NCBI RefSeq assembly: GCF_016808335.1
Contig: NC_053147.1
Location: forward strand, 68,322,960-68,386,959
Direction of reading: 5' to 3'
DNA length: 64,000 nt
Source of the DNA: Panicum virgatum
Taxonomy: Eukaryota; Streptophyta; Magnoliopsida; Poales; Poaceae
The notes under the pieces are model-generated. The model saw only the letters and a list, made by a program, of their open reading frames with translations. It did no database searches and was not told the origin of the DNA. Shown here piece by piece: positions 1 to 9,600 of the stretch (the first letter of the stretch is position 1; every line of letters begins with the position of its first letter). The translations under genes and the position numbers were made by a program.

Positions 1-188
1 TCCGAGGTTAAGCGTGCTTGGCCCAGAGCAATTTGGGGATGGGTGACCGACCGGGAAGTTATTCTCGGGTGCGCACGAGTGAGGACAAAGTATGCAAAAA
101 AGACATGTGTTGGTCTGTGAGGATAGTCTATGTCCTAGAAAACTGTCAGATGTAAACGGGCCCGGCCTCGGGGAGGCGGGACGTTACA
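1..188 (+). repeat. Cassandra 5' LTR (3' portion)
   Basis: It corresponds base for base to 590-777 of the 3' LTR with scattered substitutions. It starts inside the 5S-like domain and ends at TTACA. Confidence 0.92.
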
Positions 189-497
189 TAATGGTATCAG
201 AGCTGACTCTCGCAGTTTCACGGGCACGTACGGGCGTAAGTGCGGAGGCATGAGCACGGGCGCGTGGGGGCACAGATGCCACCGGCATGTCCACAGGCGC
301 GTGGCGGGTCAGTGCGCGGGCATCTAGGATGCGCCGTTGGCACTGGACGCACGGATGTGGCACATGGACCGTTGGCACTGGACGCATGGACGTGGCACAT
401 GGGCTGCTGGCACTGGACGTACGGAACGTGGCCAAGAGAGGACGTTCCTGGCTTGGGATTGACCGACGAGGACGTCGGTCTCTTAAGGGGGTGAGCA
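189..497 (+). other. Cassandra internal domain, non-coding
   Basis: It contains degenerate direct repeats built on GGCACTGGACGCATGGA-like units (about 340-425) and the polypurine tract 485-497. The short open frames here are low-complexity and not credible genes. Confidence 0.75.
192..203 (+). other. Primer binding site, initiator Met-tRNA
   Basis: TGGTATCAGAGC begins 3 bases after the 5' LTR end. It is the usual plant PBS complementary to the 3' end of initiator tRNA-Met. Confidence 0.9.
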
Positions 498-777
498 TGT
501 GACACCCCGGCCCAGGGCTTAATAAGATTAACATGATACTCATACCAACAAGTTGCAACTTCTTTTCCGGAAGCCGGTCTCCAAAGAACTCCGAGGTTAA
601 GCGTGCTTGGCCCAGAGCAATTTGGGGATAGGTGACCGACCGGGAAGTTATTCCCGGGTGCTCACGAGTGAGGACAAAGTGTGCAGAAAAGACATGTGTT
701 GGTCTGTGAGGATAGTCTATGTCCTAGAAAGCTGTCAGATGTAAGCGGGCCCGGCCTCGAGGAGGCGAGACGTTACA
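498..777 (+). repeat. Cassandra 3' LTR
   Basis: 280 bp, starting TGTGACACC and ending CGTTACA. It carries the 5S rRNA-like block near its centre. Confidence 0.92.
588..655 (+). other. 5S rRNA-derived domain inside the LTR
   Basis: The stretch from ACTCCGAGGTTAAGCGTGCTTGG through GGTGACC to GGGAAGT parallels the middle and 3' part of plant 5S rRNA, including the region of the internal RNA polymerase III promoter. In Cassandra elements this block is conserved. It is not a functional 5S gene, because the 5' third of the rRNA is missing. Confidence 0.85.
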
Positions 778-2330
778 CTAGGGGACAAAGAATTATGCAA
801 CGAGCCTTCTTTTGCATAGGTGCTTGTGTTAGAGCATTTCAATTTTGTCTTCCGGTGATCTGCATTGATGGCACATTTTTGACTGGAAGGTATAAAGGTC
901 AGATACTCACCGCAATCGGTGTAGATTGCAACAACCAAATAGTTCCGCTCGCATTTGCATTTGTTGAGAATGAGAACATAGACAGTTGGTATTGGTTCCT
1001 TGAACGAGTGAAGATTCATGTTGTTATTGCACGTCCATATGTGTGCCTTATTAGTGATAGGCATGCAGGTCTGCTGCAATCAATACTGAAATTGCAACGT
1101 GGAACTGTGACAACGCCTCCATTGTGGACCGATGTCCAAAATAGATGGTGCATTAGGCATATGGGTGCAAACTTCTATGACCACTTCAAGAACAAGGATC
1201 TTAAGAACCTGTTTAAGAGATTGTGCACCCAAAATCAACAGAGAAAATTCAATGCATTATGGCAGATGCTTGATCAGTTGACTGCAGAGCTAGTGAAGGT
1301 AAGGGCATCAGGAGCCGGCACGAGTCAGGCTGCAGAGGCTAGGGATTCAATTGAGAAGCCATTTTCACACTGGATTCGAGGTGCACCTAAGGAGAAATGG
1401 TCATTCCTTTATGATACCAACGGAATACGGTATGGTATTCAGACAACGAACCATGCAGAGTGTTTCAATATGGTTATGCGTTCTTGTCGTGCCTTTCCTC
1501 TTGTGGGAATTGTTGAGTTCATCATGTATGGGTGCATGAAGTATTTCAGAGAGCGTTACACGGCTGCAAGCATAAATATCAGCAACCCCCAAATTCAGTT
1601 TTGCAAAAGAGTGACACAATATATGCAAGAGAAGATTGAAAAGGCCAAATTGCACCGCGTCATATCGACAGGTACAATGGAGCATAGATTTGAGGTTCTA
1701 TGCAAGGATATAAGTGGTCGTGGTATCCGTAGAGATAGGGTGGTACAGGAGAGTTTGATTACAGTAGATGGCAAAGCCTTCTGCTCCTGCATGAAGCCTA
1801 AGTTATTGCATTTGCCATGCTCCCATCTCATTGCGGCATGTGCAGAGTCTGCGTTGCAGCCAGGAGTATTTGTTTCACCTTACTTCAGCAAGGAAGCAGC
1901 TGTATCCACCTAGGGACATGAGGTATACGGGATTGGAATTGTGGGGCCTTTCACTTAGGATAATGAGGTATTTCGGTTTCTACATGTCATTACGAAATAT
2001 ACGAGCGTACGCTAACATCCACATTTTTTGCGTAGGATTCTACCCCGATGCGGGCGCCGGACCTTCTTCTTCCTCCTTTCGACCAGATAACGAGACCTTC
2101 ACCTTAGACGACTTCGATAGCTTGACTCCAGAAGAGCCTGCCGCGCAAGGTGACCCCGATGTCTTGGGTATTCACAGCTAGGAGGAGCACCACTTGGGAT
2201 CTCTCAGCAGCAGACACTGCAGCCCCTTGCACGTCCTGAGCGACAGGTGAGGTCTCTGGATGTTCTCACCTACTCCGAGGGCCATATCCGTGCCTAGCAA
2301 AGGGCTAAGAGGGTCCGACGCCCTAGGGGT
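778..2330 (+). pseudogene. Mutator-like (MULE) transposase, 5'-truncated
   Basis: A DDE transposase of the MuDR/FAR1-like superfamily that would cut and paste its element in the nucleus. The open frame reads from the Cassandra LTR edge (778) to 1913. It shows the MULE core, with CIDGTF near 861 (first Asp), ISDRHAG near 1054 (second Asp) and NHAECFN near 1450 (likely Glu). A SWIM zinc finger follows (CSC, then LPCSH, about 1781-1835). The N-terminal DNA-binding part is absent because Cassandra inserted here. The stop TAG at 1911-1913 sits where family members have a Trp (..STWGHEVYG..). Beyond it the same frame continues with family-like residues and a second stop (PFT*DNEV). A tail rich in Ser and acidic residues, then Arg-rich sequence, can be read to about 2330. 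The coding segment 681-777 is Cassandra DNA, not transposase. Confidence 0.85.
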
Positions 2331-3069
2331 GGTTAGATATATATGATGTTGTATCTCTGATGTTTATTTGTAATGAGATAGCTGTGGACCGCTTATTTGT
2401 ATCTGATGTTTATGATTGTGCTAGTTTACTTGTCATTTATTTATATAGATACTATTGATGTGAACTTGTTATGTTTGTGGGTTCCATAATGCTCGTGAAA
2501 TAAGGAAAGTTCTTGCGATTTTTTTGTGATTTAATGAAGGACAAGTTAGGTGCGGTAGGAGTTAGCGGCCGAGATCCTGCCGACGATGAAGACGACTACA
2601 TGCTCGAATAGCTCAAAATAGGAACCATAGTGTATCTAGCTGCGAGTACGAGATCACAGGTTGCCATTGCTCAGCACGGCGATCACGGGTTTCCCAAATG
2701 TCATATTCTTTGCCCAGACATACGTGACATGTTTAGCAGTGCCCTTCCACCATTTCAAAAAGATGTGACAACACTGCAACCACTGCAGCTCACCTTCAAA
2801 GCAGTCTCTCTGCCGAGGACAACGAACCTGTCATTCTACAGCGCAGGTCTGTGGCGTGTAGTGGGGAAGGCGGCATCTTGGCGCGATCAACCGAGCTGCA
2901 TCAATGCAGCGCTGTGAGTCTGCATGCACAGAGATGCATCGAGTAGTCATTTCGAGAATCGAATCTAGCCTTTTCAGTGTTAGGTCAGCTAGCCTCTTCA
3001 CTGTGTTGTCATGTAGGCTTTTTAGGTGCATTTACACTCCACACTCCGGGTATCAGACCTTTGTGCGCC
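2331..3069. other. Non-coding spacer between MULE transposase and GRF gene
   Basis: AT-rich after 2340, then mixed composition. No convincing coding sequence was seen. The 3' part should hold the promoter of the GRF-type gene. Confidence 0.5.
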
Positions 3070-3077
3070 TATAAATA
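3070..3077 (+). promoter_or_regulatory. TATA box of the GRF zinc-finger gene
   Basis: TATAAATA lies 58 bases before the ATG at 3135, a normal spacing for a plant core promoter with a short 5' UTR. Confidence 0.55.
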
Positions 3078-3134
3078 CTCCGAAGTTTGTGAACTCCCAG
3101 CAGCACTTAAACACCAAAGCTCATTGTATGCCCA

Positions 3135-3841
3135 ATGTCTGGAGGTGGGTCTAGCGGGAAGAATTACTACGGTTTTGGGAAAGGAAAAGGTGGAAGAAAG
3201 GGAGACCCCATAATATGGGAGGAGTCTTTTGGACCTGATTCCTTTCCAGAACCAGTGTTTGAGTTTCCGCCACAGCACAAGAGTGAATTTACCAATGAAA
3301 CTCCTCTTCGACAATACGATAACCGTAGAGAACCGTGGCCAAAATGCAGACATGGTGAGGACTGCTTAGTGCAGATGTGCACCGACGGGATGGATGGCGG
3401 TCGGCGTTTCTTTAAATGTCCACACGCATGGGTAATACTCGGTTCTTTTATTTCTTTATCTTCAATGAGACACCTTACATGAAATTTATTTTGCAGTCTT
3501 CCGATGCTCCAGAAAACTGTGGTTTTACTAGATAGGTCGATCCTGCACCAATTGATTCTGTTCAGGAGTTCATCGAGTACCTCCAGATAAAGATCTTTGA
3601 TCTGAAATGCAAGGTGAACCATTATGAGGAAGTGAGCGAGGGTAACAAAGACAACGAAGTTGATGATACCAGCAATGCTGCCGGTTCGCAGGATGAACCA
3701 TGCACTATTCCTTACTGCAACTGCCCTTGTCACAAGAAGAAGGGCCCTGCGCCTCCGGCACCACCACCTGCACCACCTGCAATGGGTGGATACTGCGGAG
3801 AAGGCTCAACGCAGTTTGCTACGTGGGGGTACGGCTACTAG
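3135..3841 (+). pseudogene. GRF-type zinc-finger protein, two exons, nonsense mutation
   Basis: Two exons, 3135-3431 and 3497-3841, join in frame across a 65-bp intron (GG|GTAATA ... TTTTGCAG|TC) to give 214 codons. A GRF-like zinc finger spans the splice: PKCRHGEDC, then GRRFFKCP, then NCGFTR. The C-terminal part has an acidic coiled segment, a CxCPCH cluster (CNCPCHKK) and a Pro/Ala run. The codon after GFTR is TAG (3533-3535), where the family usually has Trp, so the copy looks dead. GRF fingers bind nucleic acid. Small GRF proteins are common inside plant DNA transposons, which fits the MULE next door. Whether it belongs to the same element is inference. Confidence 0.7.
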
Positions 3842-4270
3842 GACTACCCTAGTGGTAGTGACATGCTGCATCGTTGTGTTTGTTCTATTTTTTTTAATTT
3901 ACCTAAGGCATGTTAGATTAGTCCGGAATCTGTTTACCGTAGTTTGCAACGGATTCTTCCATGCCACTGCATATGTGATGTGTGTTTCATTATCGTTGTA
4001 TTATGATGTAAAATTTGATGGTCACATTATGTAATGCATTTCTTAATTCTGATTTCTTATCATTATATTAATTAAATATGTGCTTTTTAGTATTCTAGTG
4101 ACATGTTTATACTTCGATGCTCCATTACGACTAAGTACGATTCAAACTCGACATTATGTACATGTCCAGTGAATGCAAGTTAGGTACGAGACATACATAC
4201 AAGCATAATACAACATTAACAATACTAAATGCGAATACATCTTAAACCGATGAACATCATATGTTATAGA
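3842..4270. other. Intergenic region between convergent genes
   Basis: An AT-rich 3' flank shared by the GRF gene (+) and the Myb/SANT gene (-). Nothing coding was seen. Confidence 0.5.
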
Positions 4271-5265
4271 TCATGGCATGAAATCATCTAGGTCGTCATC
4301 CCAGTTGACAGATGGTGGTGCTGCAGGTGGTGTAGTATGGCTCGACGAACCTCTTGGCTTTCCCTTTCTCTCTTTTCTGGATCTACGTTCATGTACAGGG
4401 GGAGGAACATCATGTGTTGGAGGCTATGGTTTGGGGGGCATGAAGTCATCCATGTCATCATCCCAGTTAACACATGTTTGTGCTGCAGGTGGTGCAACAT
4501 GACTTGACGAACCTCTTGCCTTTCCCTCTGCCTCCTTTCTGATTCTAGGTTCATGTACAGGGGGAGGAACATCATGTGTTGGAGGCCATGGTTTGGGGGG
4601 TATGAAGTCATCCATGTCGTCATCCCAGTTAACACAAGTTGGTGGTTGAGGTGCTGAAGCATGACTCGACGAACCTCCGGGCATCTGTTCTTGCGCAGGC
4701 CAAGTACTATCACCCGAAGATCTTATCCGCCTCCTTCGTCTAGTTTGCGGCATAAGTCCACCGAAGATACATACCAATTTACGGAAATTTGGTATCGTTT
4801 TGTTAATCAACTCCGTGTCCTCGGGGTAATCCTAGCATATAATTAAAAAAACAATGTTACTGTTTTATAAATATGGATTCGAAATGACGGACGAGATTAC
4901 AACTGAATGAGAGTTACCTTAATGTGCATCTCATACACCTCTGACCGCATCCATATCTTACAAGAACTTTATAAGAATCCAATGATATTAAGATGATTAG
5001 CTAGTTCACATACTCTCATGTATATCTTCCGACGTTCTAGCAGGTGTCCCTTTACATCTTGCGTCGTAATACCTCGAAATAATGTGAAATCTTTAAACTC
5101 TACTACTTTGGACAACACCATCTCTATCGTACCATCCGCTAACGGATCCAACTTCTTACTGATAACAAGATGGGTCATGATATCAAGTATTATACTAGAT
5201 TTTTCTTCGGTCCATGAAAATCCTCCATAATTGGAGGCAGTCATTGCCTTATGCTGCAATATCAA
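4271..5265 (-). pseudogene. Myb/SANT-like DNA-binding protein of a transposon, two exons
   Basis: Exon 1 (5265-4918) and exon 2 (4831-4271) join in frame (AAG|GTAACT ... GCTAG|GAT). Exon 1 begins with a Trp-containing helical domain (FSWTEEKSSIILDIM). Near the splice it reads YEMHIK then DYPEDTEL, followed by NFRKLVCIFGG. This matches the usual order of plant Myb/SANT-like proteins (W..E, then DAYIK.HP, then Y..L..I.G). The tail is about 2.7 tandem copies of a Pro-rich unit ending in NWDDDMDDF. Two nonsense codons are present: TAA at 4969-4971, and TAG at 4424-4426 replacing the Trp seen in the neighbouring repeat. The start at 5265 is the first ATG, but an earlier exon cannot be excluded. 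Such proteins commonly act as the DNA-binding partner in plant DNA transposons. Confidence 0.65.
4276..4713 (-). repeat. Coding tandem repeat, about 160-bp unit
   Basis: Three partial copies start near 4284, 4449 and 4609. Each encodes NWDDDMDDF and a Pro-rich linker with VPPPVHE. The copies differ by substitutions, so the expansion is not very recent. Confidence 0.8.
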
Positions 5266-6018
5266 TAAGGTACTTTCATAATTCTATTCTAATTCATAAT
5301 TAATTTAAAAACAAGTCTGTAATAGTACTGAAATTGTAATACTAAACGAGTGTTCTAAAGCACCAAATCTAATTCAGCTAATCCGCTAATTAAATTAAAT
5401 TTTTATACAATATCAATGGATTCATACGGAAGTTACCGGTAGATCACAAGTACACAATTCGGCAGAGCTTCGCCGCTTTTCTTCTCCTCACCCCTCTCTT
5501 TTTTCCAGAATTTTTAGGCTCAAATGACAAAGGGGATGGCGGCATATGGCGGCCAGGGATTATATAGGGTAAAGGGGAACCTGTCGCCTCTGGGGTGGGC
5601 GACAGGCCCCTGTCGCCCGTGGGGGGGCGATAGGCCCCATTTTTTTTGCTAGGGACCTCGTTGCGAATTTGAAGAAAAAAATTACACTTAGAGCCTGTCG
5701 CCCTATGGGGGGCGACCGGGGGATATTTTTGAAATATTTCAAAACGGACATATATTTTTGAAATTTTTATTTTTTAAAATATAAAAAAGAAAAAAGCGTC
5801 GTTCCCGTCTCGGCCTCTATTGGGCCGGCCCTCCTCCAGCCCACGGTACATATTCACTTTTTTTCCTCGCTTAGACCACCACTGACCGATCTTTTTTTAT
5901 TTTTAACCCTTTTTCTAAAATTATACAGACTCACTGAAGCATGTATATACAGTTCCATCAGTTCAGCACCTCCTTGTTTCCTTCAGGCTTCATGACACAA
6001 CATCGGCACAAGGCAAAT
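5266..6018. other. Upstream region of the Myb/SANT gene and hAT left flank
   Basis: AT-rich 5266-5460, a palindrome cluster 5581-5718, then T/A-rich sequence. A minus-strand promoter is likely here. The 8-bp hAT target site copy is 6011-6018. Confidence 0.45.
5581..5718. repeat. Three clustered CTGTCGCC palindromes
   Basis: Three stem-loop units lie at 5581-5605, 5610-5633 and 5695-5718. Each has a CTGTCGCC left arm and a GGGCGACAG-like right arm around a G-rich loop. The third has diverged to GGCGACCGG. Confidence 0.75.
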
Positions 6019-6955
6019 CAGTGGCGGAGCTCGCCAGGAATTTTAGCTGGGGCAGAACTCACCTTTGTCCCTGCATGCCAACCACAGCCGCCGCTTCCTA
6101 GCTCTCCTTCCCCCTCCATCCCTTGGTTTAGTGTCACCAACTTTGCCAAATTTATCCTAGTCATTATTATCAACCTGAAATTGCTTCCTCTTGCTCAATT
6201 CCATAGTTTCCCATTTGCTCAATTCCATAGTTTCCCATTTGCTTCCGAACTGAACGGAAGGCTTTGGCAAGGATTCCACCAAACACAGTGTGCACTTGTT
6301 TGCATTGGCATTTCAACGAACACTTGAGGGACACACTGTGTAGCACCTAGCAAGCGACTGCAGCAAAATGAGAGGTCGAGAGTTCATATCTTCTGAAATG
6401 TTTTTGGCTCGGTGAAGATGGAGGAGTAGATAGCCCGGCTGCATTACCCTTGCTGCCTGGTGCTGTTGCCGCCACTGACACTCCACGTCCTCGGCCGTGT
6501 CCAGCAGGAGCATCCACGCCGCCGTCGGCACCTTGCTCTACCGCCTCCCCATCCATAAATCAGACCGGGGCACGGCCAGCGCACAGTGCGGAGCGCGCGG
6601 GGCAGCAGATGGAGGGACCGAGGGAGGGGATGCAGGGAAGGGAGCATGGCCGCAAGGAGCCGGCAGGCGGCGGCCGGCGAGCTGTCGAGCGGCCGAGAGG
6701 ATTAACTGAAAGGAGGAGAGGAGGTGTCGGGCCACGAGCTTCATTCAGCAGTCACTGGGCCAAAAATAAATGGGCCTACTAGCCACTAGCCAGGCACCGG
6801 CCCAATGCCGTATCGCCGTCATCTACCTCTAGCAGCAGATAGCGCCGCTGTTTCCTGGAACGCCATGGGAGGGACCGAGGGGAGGTTCTGCGCTTCTACT
6901 CCGCCAGTAGCTGGGGCAGCTGCCCCACCCTGCGTGATGGGGAGCTCCGCCTCTG
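6019..6955. mobile_element. Non-autonomous hAT element, 937 bp
   Basis: The ends are CAGTGGCGGAGCTC (6019-6032) and its inverse GAGCTCCGCCTCTG (6942-6955), which match at 13 of 14 positions. A GGGGCAG subterminal motif is repeated in inverse near both ends. The element is flanked by a perfect 8-bp duplication AGGCAAAT (6011-6018 and 6956-6963), the diagnostic hAT TSD length. Inside there is no transposase. A 24-bp direct repeat (CTCAATTCCATAGTTTCCC) occurs twice near 6193-6240, followed by a GC-rich segment. Confidence 0.88.
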
Positions 6956-8835
6956 AGGCAAATAGAACATTGATCACGGATGCGTTGTGAAACAACCCAT
7001 GATTCCCTAGTGCACTCGGGATACATGGATGATGCATGAACAGTTTTTGGATGAGCCGCAGCAAAAAGATGCATGCTTGACAAGAATCCTATATGAACAA
7101 GGGCTCTGACAAAGCTCATATAGGATACTTGCAGGCAGAGCGAACTCTCCGTCGCTCGCAGAAAACCAGAATGTATTCCCAAGTTTTCGGAATAAAGTGG
7201 TAATAGCATGTGTAGTGTACAGGCAAAGGCAGGTTTACCATGCTCGGATTACATGCAGAGCAAATAAATGGACAGTAGGGACAGTGTTCGCAAGCAAGGA
7301 TGAGGCATCTTTTATCTGATCTAGGATTAGAGTTCAGTTTAACTCAGTTGGCTTCATGATTGAACCCCGGTACAAATGACAACCCGATTTGGTGGGTCCT
7401 GTTCAGCAGCTAGTAAGAACATTTTTGCATTGATGGCAATTTCTTGAGTTTTTTAGCATAATAAGGTGTGTGCTGGTCAACTCCGGCTTCATGCTTGAGC
7501 TACAAAGTAATTCTTTCTCTCTTTTTTCCATTTCTTTTCTTTCTCTTATTGTAAAGAGACATGTTGAGACCTCAGCTCGGAGTTTGCATGTTCTGTGCAT
7601 CTCTTTCAATGCTTTTTCTCTTTATCGCAGCACGTTCTTGCAGCCTGAGCTCATGGTGGGCTCGGAAGGAGCTCACAGAGGATCGATACTTGGGAGAGGT
7701 AGAACATGACTTTTTTGAAATCTGAAATCATTTGATGCGCTCGCATGATTCCACGGTTGGCCGCTCGTCCTCATGAGGGTGTTGGAGTGGCAGCCACTGC
7801 AGGACGCGATCACCATTGTTAAATTGTTCAGTTTTTGCTTGGGGTTAAACACTCATGCTTCAATCGCCAGCCAGGAGTCAGCAAGATTCAAATCCATTGT
7901 ATTTTCCTGATGTTTACAACAAGCCCCAGCTTACAGCCAGGAGGTAATGGTGTCAGAAAATTGATGTCACAAATTAAATGGAGTAGTCATCCCAAAACTT
8001 GATGCGAGGATCAACATAGGTTTAACTGCTACAGAGTTCACCAGCTTACAGAAAGAAAACCATCAGGTGCAGTATTTGACTTTTGATGGGCCTTTACTGT
8101 CATCGCAACAATCTTTTTTTAAAATAAAAAAAAGCTGTCATTGCAACAATTGTGAACTATAGCAATAAGTTTTGAATTCGTTTGGCATATGAGATTTACT
8201 TGAAAAGTTCTGGAGTTTTCAAGAAATGCTGCAGATAACAGTTGATTTGTGATGTTGTAAACCATGGGTGTGTTTGGCAACTGATGGGAAAGTGCCACCT
8301 CTAAATATTGTAGCCATTTTTCACAGCACTGTCATCATAAACACGAGTGAACAGTATCTACAGGCATAAGCCTGCTTAGTCCAAACTAGTATCATATTAA
8401 AAGGTTCTATCCTCAGCAGTGTAAATAAGAAGAAAAAAATAGTCTGGAAGCTAAATATAAAAATGTAATAAACATTAGCTAGGGCAGCTCTTGATGTTAA
8501 TGCCATGGAATTTTCAAATTTGAAGTTTGCAATGCCACGCATTGCTGGCAACAACAAGGAAGATTTATCCTTTCAGCACAAAAACATACAGGAGGAAACA
8601 AATATACACAGTTGCATGGAAAATGAAGAAAGTGCTACAGCAATTATGATTCTGGAAACAGGAAAAACAGAGCTTAGGAACTTTAAGTTCAAACATCATA
8701 CATTCTGCAACTTAGGCAATTGCATACAAATGTAATGGAAACTTACACGTGTGCCTCGAGTATTTGTTTGCAGTATCTAGCACACAAAATGCATGAGCAG
8801 TAATACATCGAAGCACCATCAGAACACATTACCTA

Positions 8836-8839
<4 letters not shown>
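6956..8839. other. Non-coding region downstream of the F-box gene
   Basis: No supported gene. About 30 bases near 7788-7816 (GTGGCAGCCAC.GC.GGACGCGATCACC) resemble 57672-57705, suggesting a dispersed repeat. The sequence nearest 8980 should be the F-box gene's 3' UTR and terminator region. Confidence 0.5.

Positions 8840-8898
<59 letters not shown>
8840..8898. repeat. (TA)n microsatellite
   Basis: About 59 bp of uninterrupted AT dinucleotides lie 80 bp past the F-box stop codon. Confidence 0.97.
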
Positions 8899-8902
<4 letters not shown>

Positions 8903-8980
8903 CTCGATGCTCCTGTGCTGGAACACATTACTTGGAACATCAAATTTGACTAGTACCTCACAGGAGTACAGGACACAATT

Positions 8981-9241
8981 TCAGTGCTTACTAGCAAGTA
9001 CCGATGACTCCGTGAAACAGGGAACATATGGTAAAATATTCTGATGGCTAACCTCTAGAGTGCAGAGAGTGTGCACTTCCTTGCTATCCATGTCATATGA
9101 TTTCAGTTTCAGGTCCCAGTGCTGAACAAAGAAGATCATATTGCGGTCCGGGTGAATGGCAACCAAATTGTAGTCATTTTCAACATGGCAATACGCTCTT
9201 CCAAACAGCTGCAAAAAGGGCACACTGTGCTTCAGAACCCA
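8981..9241 (-). pseudogene. F-box gene, segment 3 (C-terminus)
   Basis: Continues as SVPFLQLFGRAYCHVENDYN to the stop TGA at 8983-8981. The 15-base target copy is 9227-9241. Confidence 0.87.
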
Positions 9242-9414
9242 AACTCCGCCTATGCTGACTGGAAGACTCTCTCCTGAGTCGTCTCAACATAGCCGGTCCC
9301 AAGCCCGGGTAAAGGAGGAGGGTTGCATTAGGTTTTGGCAAACCAGCATAAAAAAATGCCACTCTAATGGATATGAAACCTACAAGAAACTCGTTGGGGC
9401 GTAACCCTCTTAGC

Positions 9415-9600
9415 GACGCGCTACATCGGAACCCGGGTGTGGTGATAAATGGGCAAGGGCCGGGTCGCCATCCCCCAAGGGCGCGTCGTATCATGACCTG
9501 GGTACGATGATAAGTGAGCAAGGGTCGGGTCGTCACCTGAATGGCGCGCTACATCTACGCCCGGGTGTAGTGAAAAATGAGCAAGGGTCTTCGTACTTCC
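9415..9600 (+). repeat. LINE 5' tandem repeats, about 65 bp x 3
   Basis: Three diverged units each contain CGCGCTACATC or CGCGTCGTATC, then GGGTGTGGTGATAAATGGGC-like sequence, then AAGGGTCGGGTCG. Their position suggests a promoter role. Confidence 0.7.

Larger units (their letters stand above)
1..777 (+). mobile_element. Cassandra TRIM retrotransposon (5' end outside window)
   Basis: A terminal-repeat retrotransposon in miniature. Window bases 1-188 match 590-777 without an indel, so the window starts inside the 5' LTR. A non-coding internal domain (189-497) separates the LTRs. The 5' LTR ends in TTACA and is followed by an initiator-Met-tRNA primer binding site. A purine run (485-497) precedes the 3' LTR, which runs from TGTGACACCCC to GTTACA. 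The LTR holds a block matching the 3' half of plant 5S rRNA, which is the hallmark of the Cassandra family. There are no proteins, so the element depends on enzymes from other elements. It sits inside a MULE transposase frame. The TSD cannot be checked because the left flank is outside the window. Confidence 0.93.

Noticed and set aside
588..655. Functional 5S rRNA gene
   Set aside because: Only the middle and 3' part is present, within an LTR. It is the Cassandra hallmark.
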